Positions 44,315 through 55,139 of a stretch of DNA of 64,000 nt are shown here, piece after piece. Below the pieces are notes generated by a model that searched no databases, was not told the DNA's origin, and saw only the letters and a program-made list of their open reading frames with translations. The number at the start of each line of letters is the position of its first letter. The first letter of the stretch is position 1. Origin of the DNA: Rhabdophis nuchalis (lineage: Eukaryota > Chordata > Lepidosauria > Squamata > Natricidae). The DNA lies in the NCBI GenBank assembly GCA_039707465.1, contig CM077646.1:80624715-80688714 (forward strand), in the 5' to 3' direction. The position numbers were made by a program, and so were the translations under genes.

Positions 44315-45900
44315 CAACCCTTTATAATGCGGACTGTCCAGTAAAAACCTTCTTGAAGGGAGAACCTAACAATCTCCAAAGGTAGTTTTTCCACTTTTGT
44401 GGAGATCTTACCATCAAAAAGGTTTCCTTTCATTTGAATCTGATGTCGTAGGTACAACTTAATGCTTTTATTTCTGATCCTAGTTCCATAGAAAGTGATT
44501 CACTAACATCTTCCCCGGATCTTCTCTTAAAGTTCTGAACATGGCTAAGTGTTCCCCCCCCCCCCAAGTTCTTCCAGCTTGTCCTCATAGGTAATGCCCT
44601 CAAGTGCCTGACTTATCCTTATAACACTTCTGTATACCTGTTTTAATCTATAAGTATCCTTCTCTGGAAGTGTGCCCAGAATAATACAAAGTTCTTAGAT
44701 GTGTGCGGATTCACCAGTGCAATTAGAGGCCAGTAAGAATTTGATGCTTCTTTAATTTGATGAGTCTTGTAATGCAGTTCAGAGTTCTAACAGCAGACCC
44801 ACATTGCTAACTCATGTTCAGCATGTTAATGATTTGTGTTAATGACTACATCCAAGTTCTTTTCTGAGGTTGTATTTTCAAGATATATATTTCCACCTTG
44901 TATGTACATTCTACATGTTTTGTTTCTAAATATAATACCTTGTATTTCTCTCTTTTATAAGACATTTTATTCCTCTCAGTCCACTTTTCCAACTTATCTG
45001 ATTTGACTACAATCACAGTATGTGTTCACAGTTGTTGTCCAGGTCTGATACAACCAAACACCCCCTCCCCCCCAGTTTGATAAGTAGCCCTTCAATCCCT
45101 TCATCTAAGTCATTAATTAAGATGATTAATAATACTACCCCCCTTACATTTGTATTATCATTTTTGTAAGCCATTCACAGTCTTTGCAACAGTAACATGA
45201 ATGATATATATGTATACATTTAAATAAACAAACAAATAACAAATAAAAGGACCAATTCCTACGGAACTCCACTTGATGGTTATTGCTTTCCAGTCTGGTG
45301 AACAGCTATTAAGCTGATTATCTAAATGCAGTTTAGATCTTGTAGATCAACTTTCAAACTTTCAAATTACATTTTAAAAATTTATCAGTGACAATGTTCT
45401 ACAATCTTTTTTAAAAAATTTGATGAAATGGGAGAGAGATTATATCTACAGTATTCCTTTTGTCTTACAATGTAGTTTCCATGCCAAAGAAGAAAATTTG
45501 ACTTACCTTATTTAGTTTTGACAAAGTCATTTTGACTGTCATCAATCATTACACTGCTTCCCAGTTGCTTAAAAGCAGACTGTTTATTTTCTGCTCTAAC
45601 ATTTTCCAGGAAATGATATCAGTCATTGGTCAATAATTACTGGGATCTCCCACTGTTTTGCCTTGAACAGGGAAACCACATTTACTCTTCAGATGTTTGA
45701 TATCTCCCCAGTTTCTTAGACTCTCCAAAGATGATAAACAGTTTGCTTTCAGAATTCTTGGGTGGTTGCGGAAATTAAGATGCATTCATCAATTTGACAC
45801 CTCCCAGTTAGGATAATAATGACAAAACACTAATAGAATAGATTAGGATACCAGGAGCTCTATTCAAGTATCAACATATTACATTTAGTGATTAATTATT
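44315..45900 (-). mobile_element. Old CR1-clade LINE
   Basis: Minus-strand order matches a strongly decayed CR1. It runs from the 3' UTR and last helices (44,320-44,460), through the equivalents of LGxxDNHLN near 44,830 and the ADDTK region near 45,080-45,130 (cccttcatctaagtcattaa), to the PQGS-equivalent region near 45,255 (cctacggaactccacttgat), with possible L3/CR1 sequence on to about 45,900. No frames survive. It is much older than the 18 kb and 59 kb copies. Confidence 0.6.
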
Positions 45901-46034
45901 TAGTTCATTTCACAAAATCAATGCTAATAGACATCATCTAATATGCCTTTCCCCCATCTGGTGCCTCCTTGGTGTTTGAAACTATAAGTCCCACAATACC
46001 AAGACCTTTATGTACACTTTTAAAAAGAAAGAAA

Positions 46035-46471
46035 GGACTTTACATCCGCACGGCCGATTCGCTCCCACAGAGAGGGACTTCTCTGGGTGCCGTCCACTAG
46101 ACTGTGTCAGCGGGCGACACCCAGGGGAAGGGCTCTCTTTGTGGCGGGCCCGGCCCTCTGGAACGACCTTCCCCCCGATATTAGAACGACTACGGACCTC
46201 CGCTCCTTCCGTCTGAAATTAAAAACACACTTTTTCCGCTTGGCCGGCCTAGGCTAGTCTCTCTTTCTATGGGGTTTTAAACTTATTTATAGCTGCTGGG
46301 TATTTTAGTTTAACGGGTTTTAGCACAGGAATAGATTTAATCTGTTTTTATATTATGTATTTATATTTGTATATTTATTGTTTTTACTTTCCCTGTGCAC
46401 CGCCCCGAGTCCCTGTGGGGAGAGGGAGCGGTTCTACAAATTAAATTTGAATTGAATTGAATTGAATTGAC
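46035..46471 (+). mobile_element. L2 3' end, tail-to-tail with the next L2
   Basis: Encodes the end of L2 ORF2 in broken frames (the equivalents of RPIRSHREGL and WNDLPPDIRT, then FRLAGLG), then the 3' UTR foldback caccgccccgagtccctgtg, ggagagggagcggt, and a GAATT-repeat tail (46,447-46,471). The next base begins an L2 in the opposite orientation. Confidence 0.88.
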
Positions 46472-49250
46472 TTTCACTTTAATTTCATTTCTATACCGCC
46501 CTATCTCCCGACATGGGACTCAGGGCGGTGCACAGGAGCTATAAAATATGAAATATAAAAATACAAACAATCAAGTAGTTAAAATTAAGATTAAATACGA
46601 TTTGGCCCGTGCTAAAAACGTTAATTAAAACCCACTTAAAATAGTAATAGCTGTACCAGCTATGCCAGGCTGGCCAAACGAAAGAAATAAGTTTTTAATG
46701 TCCGATGGAAGAGGCGAAGGTCTGTGATTGTGCGGAGATCTGGAGGGAGGTCGTTCCAGAGGGCGGGGCCTGCCACAGAGAAGGCTCTTCCCCTGGGAGT
46801 TGCCAGCCGGCATTGTCCGGCGGACGGCACCCTAAGGAGACCCTCCCTGTGGTAGCGGACGGGTCGAGTGGAGGTATGTGGTAGTAGACAGTCCTGTAAG
46901 TAGCCAGTCCGCTGCCATGGAGCGCTTTAAAGATGGTCAGTAAGACCTTGAAACGCACCCGGAAGGCCACAGGCAGCCAGTGCAGCTTGCGCAGGAGAGG
47001 TGTTATATGGGAGTATTTTGAGGCTCCCAAAATCCCCCGCGTGGCTGCATTCTGCACTAACTGGAGCCTCCGGGTGCATCTCAAGGGTAGCCCCATGTAG
47101 AGAGAATTACAGTAGTCCAGGTGGGAGATGACGAGAGCTTGAGTGACTGTGTGTAGGGCGTCACGATCCAGAAAGGGGCGCAGCTGGCGTATCAGGTAAA
47201 CTTGATAGAAGGCCCCCCTGGCTACGGCTGTCAGGTGGTCATCTAAGGACAGCCGAGAGTCCAGGAGGACACCCAAGTTGCGGGCCCTTTCTGCGGGGGC
47301 TAGTAACTTGCCCCCGATAGCCAGAGATGAGAATAACTGGCTATGTCGTGGCACCGGAAACCAAAGCCACTCAGTCTTGGACGGGTTGAGTCGGAGCCTG
47401 TTCCTCCCCATCCAGACTCACATGGCTTCTAAGCACTGGGACATCACGTCGGTGGCATCATTGGGGTGGTTAGGGGTAGAGATGTACAGATGGGTGTCAT
47501 CAGCGTACAGATGGAACTCTACCCCAAAACCACGGATGATCTCACCCAGCGGCTTCATGTAGATGTTGAACAGGAGGGGCGAGAGGACCAACCCCTGAGG
47601 CACCCCACATCTAATGGGCCTCGATGTCGACCTCTGCCCCCCCGCCAACACGAATTGCGACCGGTCAGAGAGGTAGGAGGAGAATCACCGCAGAACGGTG
47701 CCTCCCAACCCCAACCCCCCCTATTGCTGGAGCAATAGGATACCATGGTCGATGGTATCGAAAGCCGCTGAGAGGTCTAACAGGACCAGGATAGAGGAAC
47801 AACCTCTATCCCGGGCCCTCCAGAGATCATCTACCAACGCGACCAATGCCGTCTCCGTGCTGCACCCAGGTCAGAAGCCAGACTGGCACGAGTCTAGATA
47901 GGCAGTTTCCTCCAGGTGTTGGGGGAACTGTCGTGCCACCACTCTCTCGACAACCTTCGCCAAAAAGCGAAGGTTGGAGACCGCACGATAGTTGGATAAA
48001 ACAGCTGGGTCCAGGGATGGCTTCTTGAGGAGGGGCCTCACCACCGCCTCTTTCAGGACGGTTGGCAAGGACCCCTCACTCAAAGAAGTGTTGACAATCC
48101 CCTGGAGCCAGCCTCGTGTAACCTCCCGGGAGGCCAGTACAAGCCAGGAGGGACACGGGTCCAATAAACAAGTGGTGGCATTCAGCTGCCCCAGTATCCT
48201 GTCCATGCCATCAGGCATCACAGGATCAAACTCAGCCCAAATAACAGTCTCAAGACCTGTCTCTGTCATCCCGCCGACACTAACCCAGTTGGAGTCTAAT
48301 TCGCTCCGGATCTGAGCGATTTTATCCTGCAGATAACATCTGAATTCCTCTGCACGACCCTGTAAAAGAGCTTCCCGAGGCCTGTTGAAGGAGGGAGCGG
48401 GTCACTCTTAAACAGGGCGGCAGGGCAGTTATCTGCGGATGCGATGAGAGCAGCGAGATGATCCCATTTTGCTGTTCTTATCTCCACAACATAGGTCCGC
48501 AAATGCGACCTAACCCGTGTCCGGTCAGATTCGGTGCAAGTGGACCTACAGATGCTCTCTAAGCGTCTCTTCCAGCGTTTCATTTCCCTCAGCTCCTCGG
48601 AAAACCAAGGAGCCAAGGTAGATCGACGCCGAGTGAGAGGCCCAACGGTGTGACTCAGTCCAGGGCCCCCGTGGCCTCACTATTCCACACGGTCACTAGG
48701 TCCACAGTCGAGTCGCGGGCCAGGGATTCAGGTATTGGCCCAAGCTCTATCTGGAACCTCTCTGGGTCCATCAGGCGCCTGGGGCGGAACCATCTTGGCA
48801 CATTTGGTTCCGCCTCCCCACGGTGGGGTGTAGCAGTTGGAAAGTCAAACCGAAGAAGAGAGTGGTCTGTCCATGATAGGGGTTCGATGGCTAATTCCCC
48901 TAATCCCAGAACACTCGTCCACTGGCCGGAGACAAAAACTAAGTCCAGTGTGTGTCCCCCGGTGTGTGTGAGGCCAAGAATGACTTCGGTCAGGTCCATG
49001 GCCGTCATGGAGGTCATGAACTCCCAGGCCACCTCAGATGTCTCGCCTACCGATGGCAGGTTGAAATCCCCCATGACTAAAAGTCTGGGGGTATCCACCG
49101 CCACCTCGGCGATCACATCGAGGAGCTCGGGTAGGGCTGCTGATACGTAGCAGGGAGCCAGGTACACTATCGGCAAACCCAACTGCCTCCCATGACCCCA
49201 TTTCACACAGAGGGATTCACAACCGGCTGTCTGCAGCACAGTGGTCTCCC
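46472..49250 (-). mobile_element. L2-clade LINE, long 5'-truncated copy
   Basis: The longest L2 here. In minus-strand order: the endonuclease C-terminal half (49,239-48,655; GDFNLPSVGE, HTLDLVFVSG and WTDHSLLRFDF, where the usual SDH is TDH), a linker (48,616-48,296), RT fingers (48,269-47,871; LKEAVVRPLLKKPSLDPAVL), palm (about 47,870-47,418; [31 protein letters not shown]) and thumb with C-terminus (47,411-46,695). Stops and frame changes separate the parts, including one immediately after the palm near 47,415. L2 elements insert by target-primed reverse transcription using the APE-type nuclease seen here. This copy cannot encode an intact protein. Confidence 0.93.
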
Positions 49251-49647
49251 TCGGTTATTCAGATACAGTAATGAATCTTAATGTTACCTACAATTTGAAG
49301 CTTAAATGACCCAAACATATTAGAAATATGGATCATGTAATGTATGTTTGAAGGGCTTAGGGATAACCTGTGCAGTTGTTACTGTAAAAGTTAGCTACCT
49401 TACCTGTCAAAACAGATCATACAGGTTATCCGCCACTTACAATTGAGCCCAAGATTTGTTGCTAAGTGAGACGTTTGTTAAGTGAGTTTTGCTCATTTTA
49501 CGATCTTTCTTGCCACAGTTGTTAAATTTATCATTTCAGTTGTTAAAATAGTATCATGGTTGTTAAATGAATCCAACTTCCCCTTTGACTTTGCTTGTTA
49601 GAAGGTCACAAAAGGAGATTGCATGATCCTGGGACACTGCAGCCATC

Positions 49648-50695
49648 AGTGAGGGTTCCTTGCCTGCCTCCCTAAAAGAGGCCATGGTGAGGCCCCTCCT
49701 CAAGAAGCCCTCTTTGGACCCAGCTCTTTTGAACAACTACCGTCCAGTCTCCAACCTTCCCTTCTTGGCGAAGGTTGTTGAGAGTGTGGTGGCACAACAG
49801 TTTCCCCGTCACCTGGAGGAAGTTGACTATCTAGATCCGCGCCAGTCCAGCTTTCAGCCCGGGCATAGCACCGAGACGGCATTGGTCGCGTTGGTAGATG
49901 ATCTCTGGAGGGCCAGAGATGGGGGATGTTCCTCCATCCTGGTCCTATTAGACCTCTCGGCGGCTTTCGATACCATCGACCATGGTATCCTATTGCATCG
50001 GCTGGGGGGGTTGGGGGTGGGAGGCACTGTTTTACGGTGGTTCTCCTCCTACCTCTCTGGCCGATCGCAATTTGTGCGGGCAGGAGAGCAGAGGTCGACC
50101 CCGAGACCCCTCACATGCGGGGTGCCTCAGGGGTCGGTCCTCTCGCCTCTCCTGTTTAACGCATACATGAAGCCGCTGGGCGAGATCATCCGTGGTTTTG
50201 GGGTAGAGTACCACCTGTACGCTGATGACACCCAGCTGTACATATCTACCCCAAACCACCCCAACGATGCCGTAGCGGTGATGTGCCAGTGCCTGGAAGC
50301 CGTGCGGCCGATTCGCTCCCACAGAGAGGGACTTCTCCGGGTGCCGTCCACTAGACTTTGTCAGCGGGCGACGCCCAGGGGAAGGGCCTTCTCTGTGGCG
50401 GGCCCAGCCCTCTGGAATGACCTTCCCCCCGATATCAGGACAACCACGGACCTCCGCTCCTTCCGCTTAAAATTAAAGACACACTTTTTTCGTCTGGCCG
50501 GCCTTGGGTAGTCTCTTTTTAGGTTAGGGGTTTTTAGGGGTAATTTTTAGTTTAGTTTATGGGTTTTAGCGCAGGATCAATTTAATCTATTTTTAATTTT
50601 GTATTTTGTATTTGTCTGTGGTTTTATTTGTATTTTTAATTGCCTGTGCCCCGCCTCGAGTCCCCTTGGGGAGAGAGAGCGGGATATAAAATTAA

Positions 50696-50765
<70 letters not shown>
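49648..50765 (+). mobile_element. L2 LINE with internal in-frame deletion
   Basis: A single 283-codon frame (49,660-50,511) joins the RT fingers and palm ([40 protein letters not shown], the CGVPQGSVLSPLLFN motif and catalytic YADDTQLYIS) directly to the far C-terminus (RPIRSHREGLLRVPS to FFRLAGLG). The junction lies at CLEAV|RPIRS, near 50,303. About 180 residues of thumb and connecting sequence present in the 46.5-49.2 kb copy are missing. Catalytic Asp residues are retained. The 3' UTR has the usual foldback and a (TTA)n tail (50,697-50,765). It is 5'-truncated and lacks the endonuclease. Confidence 0.92.
50697..50765. repeat. TTA microsatellite at L2 tail
   Basis: A pure (TTA)n run directly after the L2 3' foldback. 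It explains the Tyr-run and Asn-run frames predicted on either strand. Confidence 0.92.
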
Positions 50766-50766
<1 letters not shown>

Positions 50767-51055
50767 CATAACTATGACTCAGTTGCCATGCATCTGAATT
50801 TTGATCATGTGACCATGGGAATGCTTCAACAGTTGTAAGTGTGAAAAAGCCACTTTTTTCAGTGCTGTTGTAACTTTGAACAATCACTAAGTGAACTGTT
50901 GTAAGTCAAGGACTACCTGCTGTCTCTGTTTTCCTATTTATTTGGGCAAATCTGCTACAAAATCTAATGTCACCCAGAACATCCAGTAAATATCCTATCC
51001 ATTACCCATTTTATGGACTTGTCCACAGAAGTGCCAGAAAAGGATGGATTAAAAG

Positions 51056-51187
51056 CAGGGGTGTCAAACTGGTGGCCCAAGGGCTGGATGCATCACACAC
51101 AGGCCATGTCCACACCAGCTCAGAGAATGGGAAAAACATCGTGAAACGTCATGTAAGGGCAACGCAAAACCATGAGTTTGATACTTG
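51056..51187. mobile_element. hAT-like miniature element, relative of 44,181-44,306
   Basis: Begins caggggtgtcaaactggtgg and ends ccatgagtttgatacttg, giving inverted ends of the same family as the 44.2 kb copy. The interior shares tggatgcatcacacacaggc-type sequence in opposite orientation. No clean target duplication was seen. Confidence 0.65.
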
Positions 51188-51567
51188 TAAGTTAAAGCAT
51201 ATCTGCTATTAGTACTGACTTATTATTTCTTTAGTTAAAAAAAGCAGGTAGAGTATCCAGATCATAGCACAGTGATGGCTATTTCAAAATAGGTTATTAA
51301 AAATGGATTTTCAGCCCTTGCATGAAAATCCCCTATTAATCTATGAGTCAAGGACAATAGGCTTTGCAAATTTATGTTGTGGTTTAATTTATCTCATGAG
51401 CCTAGCTTTACTTTGTGAACACTACTGTGTAACATAACAGAACTATAAATGCCGCTTAATATAGGCCACCAACTGCCAGCTATACATAGCTACATACTTG
51501 TTGATACTATCAATAAAGCTCGCCTGGCACAATAGGTCATATCAGGGACTAATTAATATAAACTACG
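51188..51567. other. Unannotated AT-rich intron
   Basis: No feature recognised. Confidence 0.4.
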
Positions 51568-52041
51568 CAAGCGATGGTGAGCCTTTTTACGGTCGCGTGC
51601 CATAAAGGGGGGGAGCTTCCCTGAAGCCTCCGGAGGACCAAAAATGACCCTACGAGCAAAACAGATTTCCGGTTTGCTCTTAGGGCCATTTTTACTTCTC
51701 CAGAGGCTTCAGGGAAGCCTCATGAAGGTCCCTAAAGGCTACGGAGGACTAAAAATGGCCCTACAAGCAAATCGGAAGTCACTTCTGCTTTGCTTGTAGC
51801 ATTATTTTCAATCCTCCAGAGGCTGCAGGGAAGCTCCTGAAGCTTCCGGAGCGCCTCCAGTGGGGCGGGGGGCTGTTTTTGCCCTTCGCAGGCTCTTACA
51901 AAGCCTTGGAGAGGGTGTAAAATGGCTTGAAAAATGACTAAATCAGCTGGCCAGCACACGCATGCACACTGGCCAGCCAACAGGGCAACGCCTCGCATGC
52001 CCTGTCAAATGGCTCTGCGTGCCACAGGTTCGTCATCACTG
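51568..52041. mobile_element. hAT-like element with internal foldbacks
   Basis: Ends agcgatggtgagcctttt and ggttcgtcatcactg are inverted. The GC-rich interior holds two successive foldbacks. At 51,618-51,719, gcttccctgaagcctccgga and caaaaatgaccctacgagc pair with gctcttagggccatttttac and ccagaggcttcagggaagc. A second version of the same unit follows at 51,720-51,845. The adjacent sequence names CpG-rich blocks typical of squamate nonautonomous hATs. No transposase. Confidence 0.7.
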
Positions 52042-52832
52042 ACCTAGACCAATTTATATCTTTAGATGCTGTGAGCAATGGAATAAGACTACTAAAAAAA
52101 TAGAACCTTGAAAAGCCCACTTGGACTTAACAGTCCTTTAAATAGAAGTCTTGCTTTAAGGAAGATTGGTTTGAACTGAAGGTTGCCTTAGGAAATCCAT
52201 ATTAGATTTCTCTCTTTATTCAGCTGAGACATGCAGAGCTCCTGCAAGAATAAAACTAAGCATGTAGCTATGAAAAGGTAGACAATAAATCATTGTTGTT
52301 CTACACAACAGAGGAGATACTCTGTTCTACTTAAGTCTGAAGGACTGAAGATAATGCACCTGCAGTCCATCAAAAGAAAAAGAAAAATGAAAATGTAAAA
52401 CTATGAACTGTGCCTTGATTTATTGCACTCCATTTCATTTGACTGTGAAAGAATAAAGAATTTGTTAGAACTTAACTGAAAGGCCTAAATTTAACAGAAA
52501 GAATGTTAAGTTGCATTATTGTTGTTAACAATTACACAAGGTTAAATGCATCTGTCATTGTATTACTTTCCTCATATGCCTTTTATAATGTAGTATTCTA
52601 ATGAAAAGAAATAAGTTTTATTTTAATAGTCATAAAGATGAAAATGTGATTTGATCTAGCTTCAGTATTAACTTCAGATATCTTTGCTAGACATTGGTGA
52701 CAATATGTATGCTGCAATAGTCTGACATTTTTCTTTATGTGCAAATTGTTACAGGAACTAATTTAATTTTAAAGAGAAAGTATTTTAAGAATCTAGCCTT
52801 AGAAATTCAGAGATGTGCTTTAACATAAAAAA
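52042..52832. other. Unannotated AT-rich intron
   Basis: No gene or repeat recognised in this stretch. Confidence 0.4.
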
Positions 52833-53075
52833 ACAGCCGAGGTGGCACAGTGGTTAGAATGCAGTACTGCAGGCTACTTCAGCTGACTGCTACCTGCAGT
52901 TCAGTAGTTCAAATCTCACAGCTCAAGGTTGCCTCAGCATTCCATCCTTCCAAGGTGGGTAAAATGAGGACCCAGATTGTTCGGGGCAATAGACTGACTC
53001 TGTAAGCCACTTAGAGGGGGCTGTAGAAGCACTATGTAGTGATATATAAGTCTAAGTGTTATTGCTATTGCTATA
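52833..53075 (+). mobile_element. Sauria-type SINE
   Basis: The head cagccgaggtggcacagtgg with ttagaatgcagtactgcagg is tRNA-like, with an A-box-like tggcacagtgg and a B-box-like AGTTCAAATCTC. The conserved 3' part (gtaagccacttagagggggc, tgtagaagcactatgtagtg, atatataagtctaagtg) and the (attgct)n tail are the hallmarks of Sauria SINEs, whose tail resembles BovB LINEs that mobilise them. Such SINEs are restricted to squamates, which underpins the host assignment. Confidence 0.88.
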
Positions 53076-53459
53076 AAAAATAAATATACGTGGATGGGAT
53101 TGTTTGCTTGATGTTTTGCCAAGGCCATGACATTTGGAATGTGTACATTTAAGTTTTGATTACTGATAGAAACTTCCCCAAAAGTATCAGATAGTCATTG
53201 TACTTTGCTAAATGAAAATATCTTCAACCATATTTATCTTTTATGTGTGTGGGAAGATTGATAAACCAATTCTATTTTGTACTTGATGAAAAAGAACAAA
53301 ATATATTTGTCTTCATCCTAGTCATACATCTGTAGAGATTCCTTCTATACAATTTGGGATGAACACCCTTTGAATGGTATGGGAGTAAGAATGGAATTTC
53401 CAGATGAAAAATTGCCAACTACAGGAACTAGGATCACTAGTCAGGTGACCCTGAGGACA
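53076..53459. other. Unannotated intron
   Basis: No feature assigned, although the last 60 bases before 53,460 may belong to the Penelope-like remnant. Confidence 0.4.
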
Positions 53460-53690
53460 TAGATACACCTCCAAGTGCTTCAACAACCCACTAAAAGGAT
53501 GCAGATTATCAACTATCTGCAAGGAATATAAATCATTCCATTCCCCACTATCCTGTCAGAGCTAAATAAGCTTCTTGAATGAGAACTGAAACTCTCTTCA
53601 AAAAAGAGAAGAAGAAAAAACAAGAAAGTCTATTTGCCTTCCAAAAAACTAACTTTGGGAAATTTCCTTCTTCAAATAGCTTTGGGTAGA
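53460..53690 (+). mobile_element. Penelope-like remnant with decayed hammerhead-like motif
   Basis: Shares the sequence caagaaagtctatttgcctt with the 9.1 kb repeat (caagaaagtccaattgcctc). Upstream lies gcttcttgaatgagaactga and aactctcttc (53,569-53,599), resembling the GATGAG ... GAAAC arrangement of hammerhead-like motifs that I associate with Penelope-like termini. Here it is mutated at several core positions. It is noncoding, and the class assignment is an inference. Confidence 0.4.
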
Positions 53691-54239
53691 ATAGTAATAA
53701 ATAAGAAAATAAAATATATAGTAATTATTTGTTGCTTTGACACTTTTACTGTTTCTACTAAATAATATTCAACTAGCTCTGATTCATAGCATGTTTTATT
53801 TATTTTATTAGATTTGTAAAGCTGCCCAATTCAGAATAACTCTTGGTTGCATACAGTAATAAAAAGAGATAACAACAGCAAATACTTAAGTTAATACGGT
53901 AATAACACACCTCACATAGGCAATAGTACTCTGGAGGATTCTGCCATTTTTGTCATTTATTTAATTGGGTTCTTTTTATTTTGTTTTAGGGCTTGTGTAG
54001 AGAACAGATATTTTAGGTCATATTAATGCAGAAATACTGAAAGTTTAAAAGGCTTCCGAAACTTTTAAGCACCACTGAATATATAGATAGATCATAATAT
54101 AACTCATTTTGATATAAGCATATCATTCTTCAATTAATAAATTATCATTAGAAAACATGAATTCAATCAATGGCACAACCAAGTAGCTGATACTGTGTAC
54201 AGGAATATCAGTATAGAATATGGAGCTAGCTAGAGCCTT
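53691..54239. other. Unannotated AT-rich intron
   Basis: No gene or element recognised. Confidence 0.4.
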
Positions 54240-54690
54240 ATTAGTTGAGATGGCATTTCCCACAGAAGAGTTTGGAAAATAAGGGAGATATTTCCATATC
54301 CTGACTGATAAGCGGATACTGGCCAATCAAACAGAAAAGACTAGAATATCCTGACTGATAAGCAGATACTGGCCAATCAAACAGAAAAGACCAGAAGACA
54401 GCGGTGATGATAGATGTAGTGGTGCCAAGTGATAACAACATCAGGAAGAAAGAGTATGAGAAACACGAGAAGTATCAAGTCATCAAGAAGGCACTCAAGA
54501 GAGGATGTGGAAAGTAAAGGGCAGAGGGGTGCCAGTAGAAGTAGGAGCTCTCAAAGCTGTGGCTCATAAATTGGGATGGTGGATCCAACAGATTCCAGGT
54601 ATAATGTCTGAGCTCTCTCCAAGAACCCTCAAACTCCTAAGCACTGTGGTAGGGGATCTGAGATTGAAGAAGACACAGATCACCCATAAG
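54240..54690 (+). mobile_element. R2/R4-like LINE C-terminal fragment
   Basis: In broken plus-strand frames the region reads as the C-terminus of an RT of the restriction-like-endonuclease LINE group: DKRILANQ, then a VPSDNNIRKKEYEKHEKYQ-type segment, then a region corresponding to VxVEVGALKAVAHKLGWWIQQIPG and LSPRTLKL. The (V/I)PSD-x-NIR-x-KE-x-EK-x-EKYQ signature is typical of R2/R4/Dong-type endonuclease regions. A 50-bp tandem duplication interrupts it at 54,296-54,395. There is no open frame, and the exact clade was not resolved. Confidence 0.55.
54296..54395. repeat. 50-bp tandem duplication
   Basis: The units 54,296-54,345 and 54,346-54,395 (atatcctgactgataagc ... aacagaaaagac) differ at only two positions, indicating a recent local duplication within the older LINE fragment. 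Confidence 0.92.
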
Positions 54691-54735
54691 GGTAAAAAGG
54701 GAATTTTAATGTTATATCGGTACCCAAACACACAC

Positions 54736-54870
54736 ATAAACCTATACTGTACTGGTGAGATCACACCTGAAATACTGTGTCCAATTCTGATCACAAAAAA
54801 GATGCTGAGACCCTAGAAAAAGTACAGAGAAGAGCAACAAAGATGATGAGGGGTCTGGAGGCTAAACCAG
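54736..54870 (+). mobile_element. CR1 internal fragment
   Basis: Encodes a decayed TGEITPEILCPILITKK, then DAETLEKVQRRATKMMRGLE, the counterpart of VRPHLEYCIQFWSP ... VQRRATKMIRGLE in the intact CR1. It ends abruptly at the GC-rich block that starts near 54,871. Confidence 0.8.
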
Positions 54871-55130
54871 TGCTGGGTTACGGCCGGTACGCCCTGCGAC
54901 AGGCGTACCGGTGCCTGCTGGGAGCACCAGGTACCGTTCTGGTATGGTGCCCCGGAGGACCTGCCTGCTTGCCATCCTTACTTGTATTTGACCCAACCGG
55001 GCCATTTGCGCATGCACACGGAGTGTACGGCACCTGCATAACACTCTGCCAAGCAGCTGGAGCATCATGGGTCGTGTGTGTGCACATGGGATCAAGGCCT
55101 GCTTGCAAGCAGGCAGTCCCAGAACCCGAA
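54871..55130. mobile_element. GC-rich repeat block, probably a DNA-element fragment
   Basis: GC-richer than its surroundings, with palindromic ggtacg/cgtacc motifs (ggccggtacgccctgcgaca, ggcgtaccggtgcctgctgg) and gcgcatgcac. It resembles squamate nonautonomous elements built on accggt motifs. The ends are not resolved, and the frames on both strands are composition artefacts. Confidence 0.4.
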
Positions 55131-55139
55131 CCTAAGGTG

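Larger units (their letters stand above)
49422..50919. mobile_element. CAGGTAGTCC-family miniature element split by L2
   Basis: The left part (49,422-49,647) starts caggttatccgccacttaca and contains family blocks (ttgttaagtgagttttgctc, gactttgcttgttagaaggt, gatcctgggacactgca). The right part (50,766-50,919) resumes in register with gactcagttgccatgcatct, gatcatgtgaccatggg, and ends gtaagtcaaggactacctg. The L2 at 49,648-50,765 interrupts it at the position where intact copies read continuously. Confidence 0.82.
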
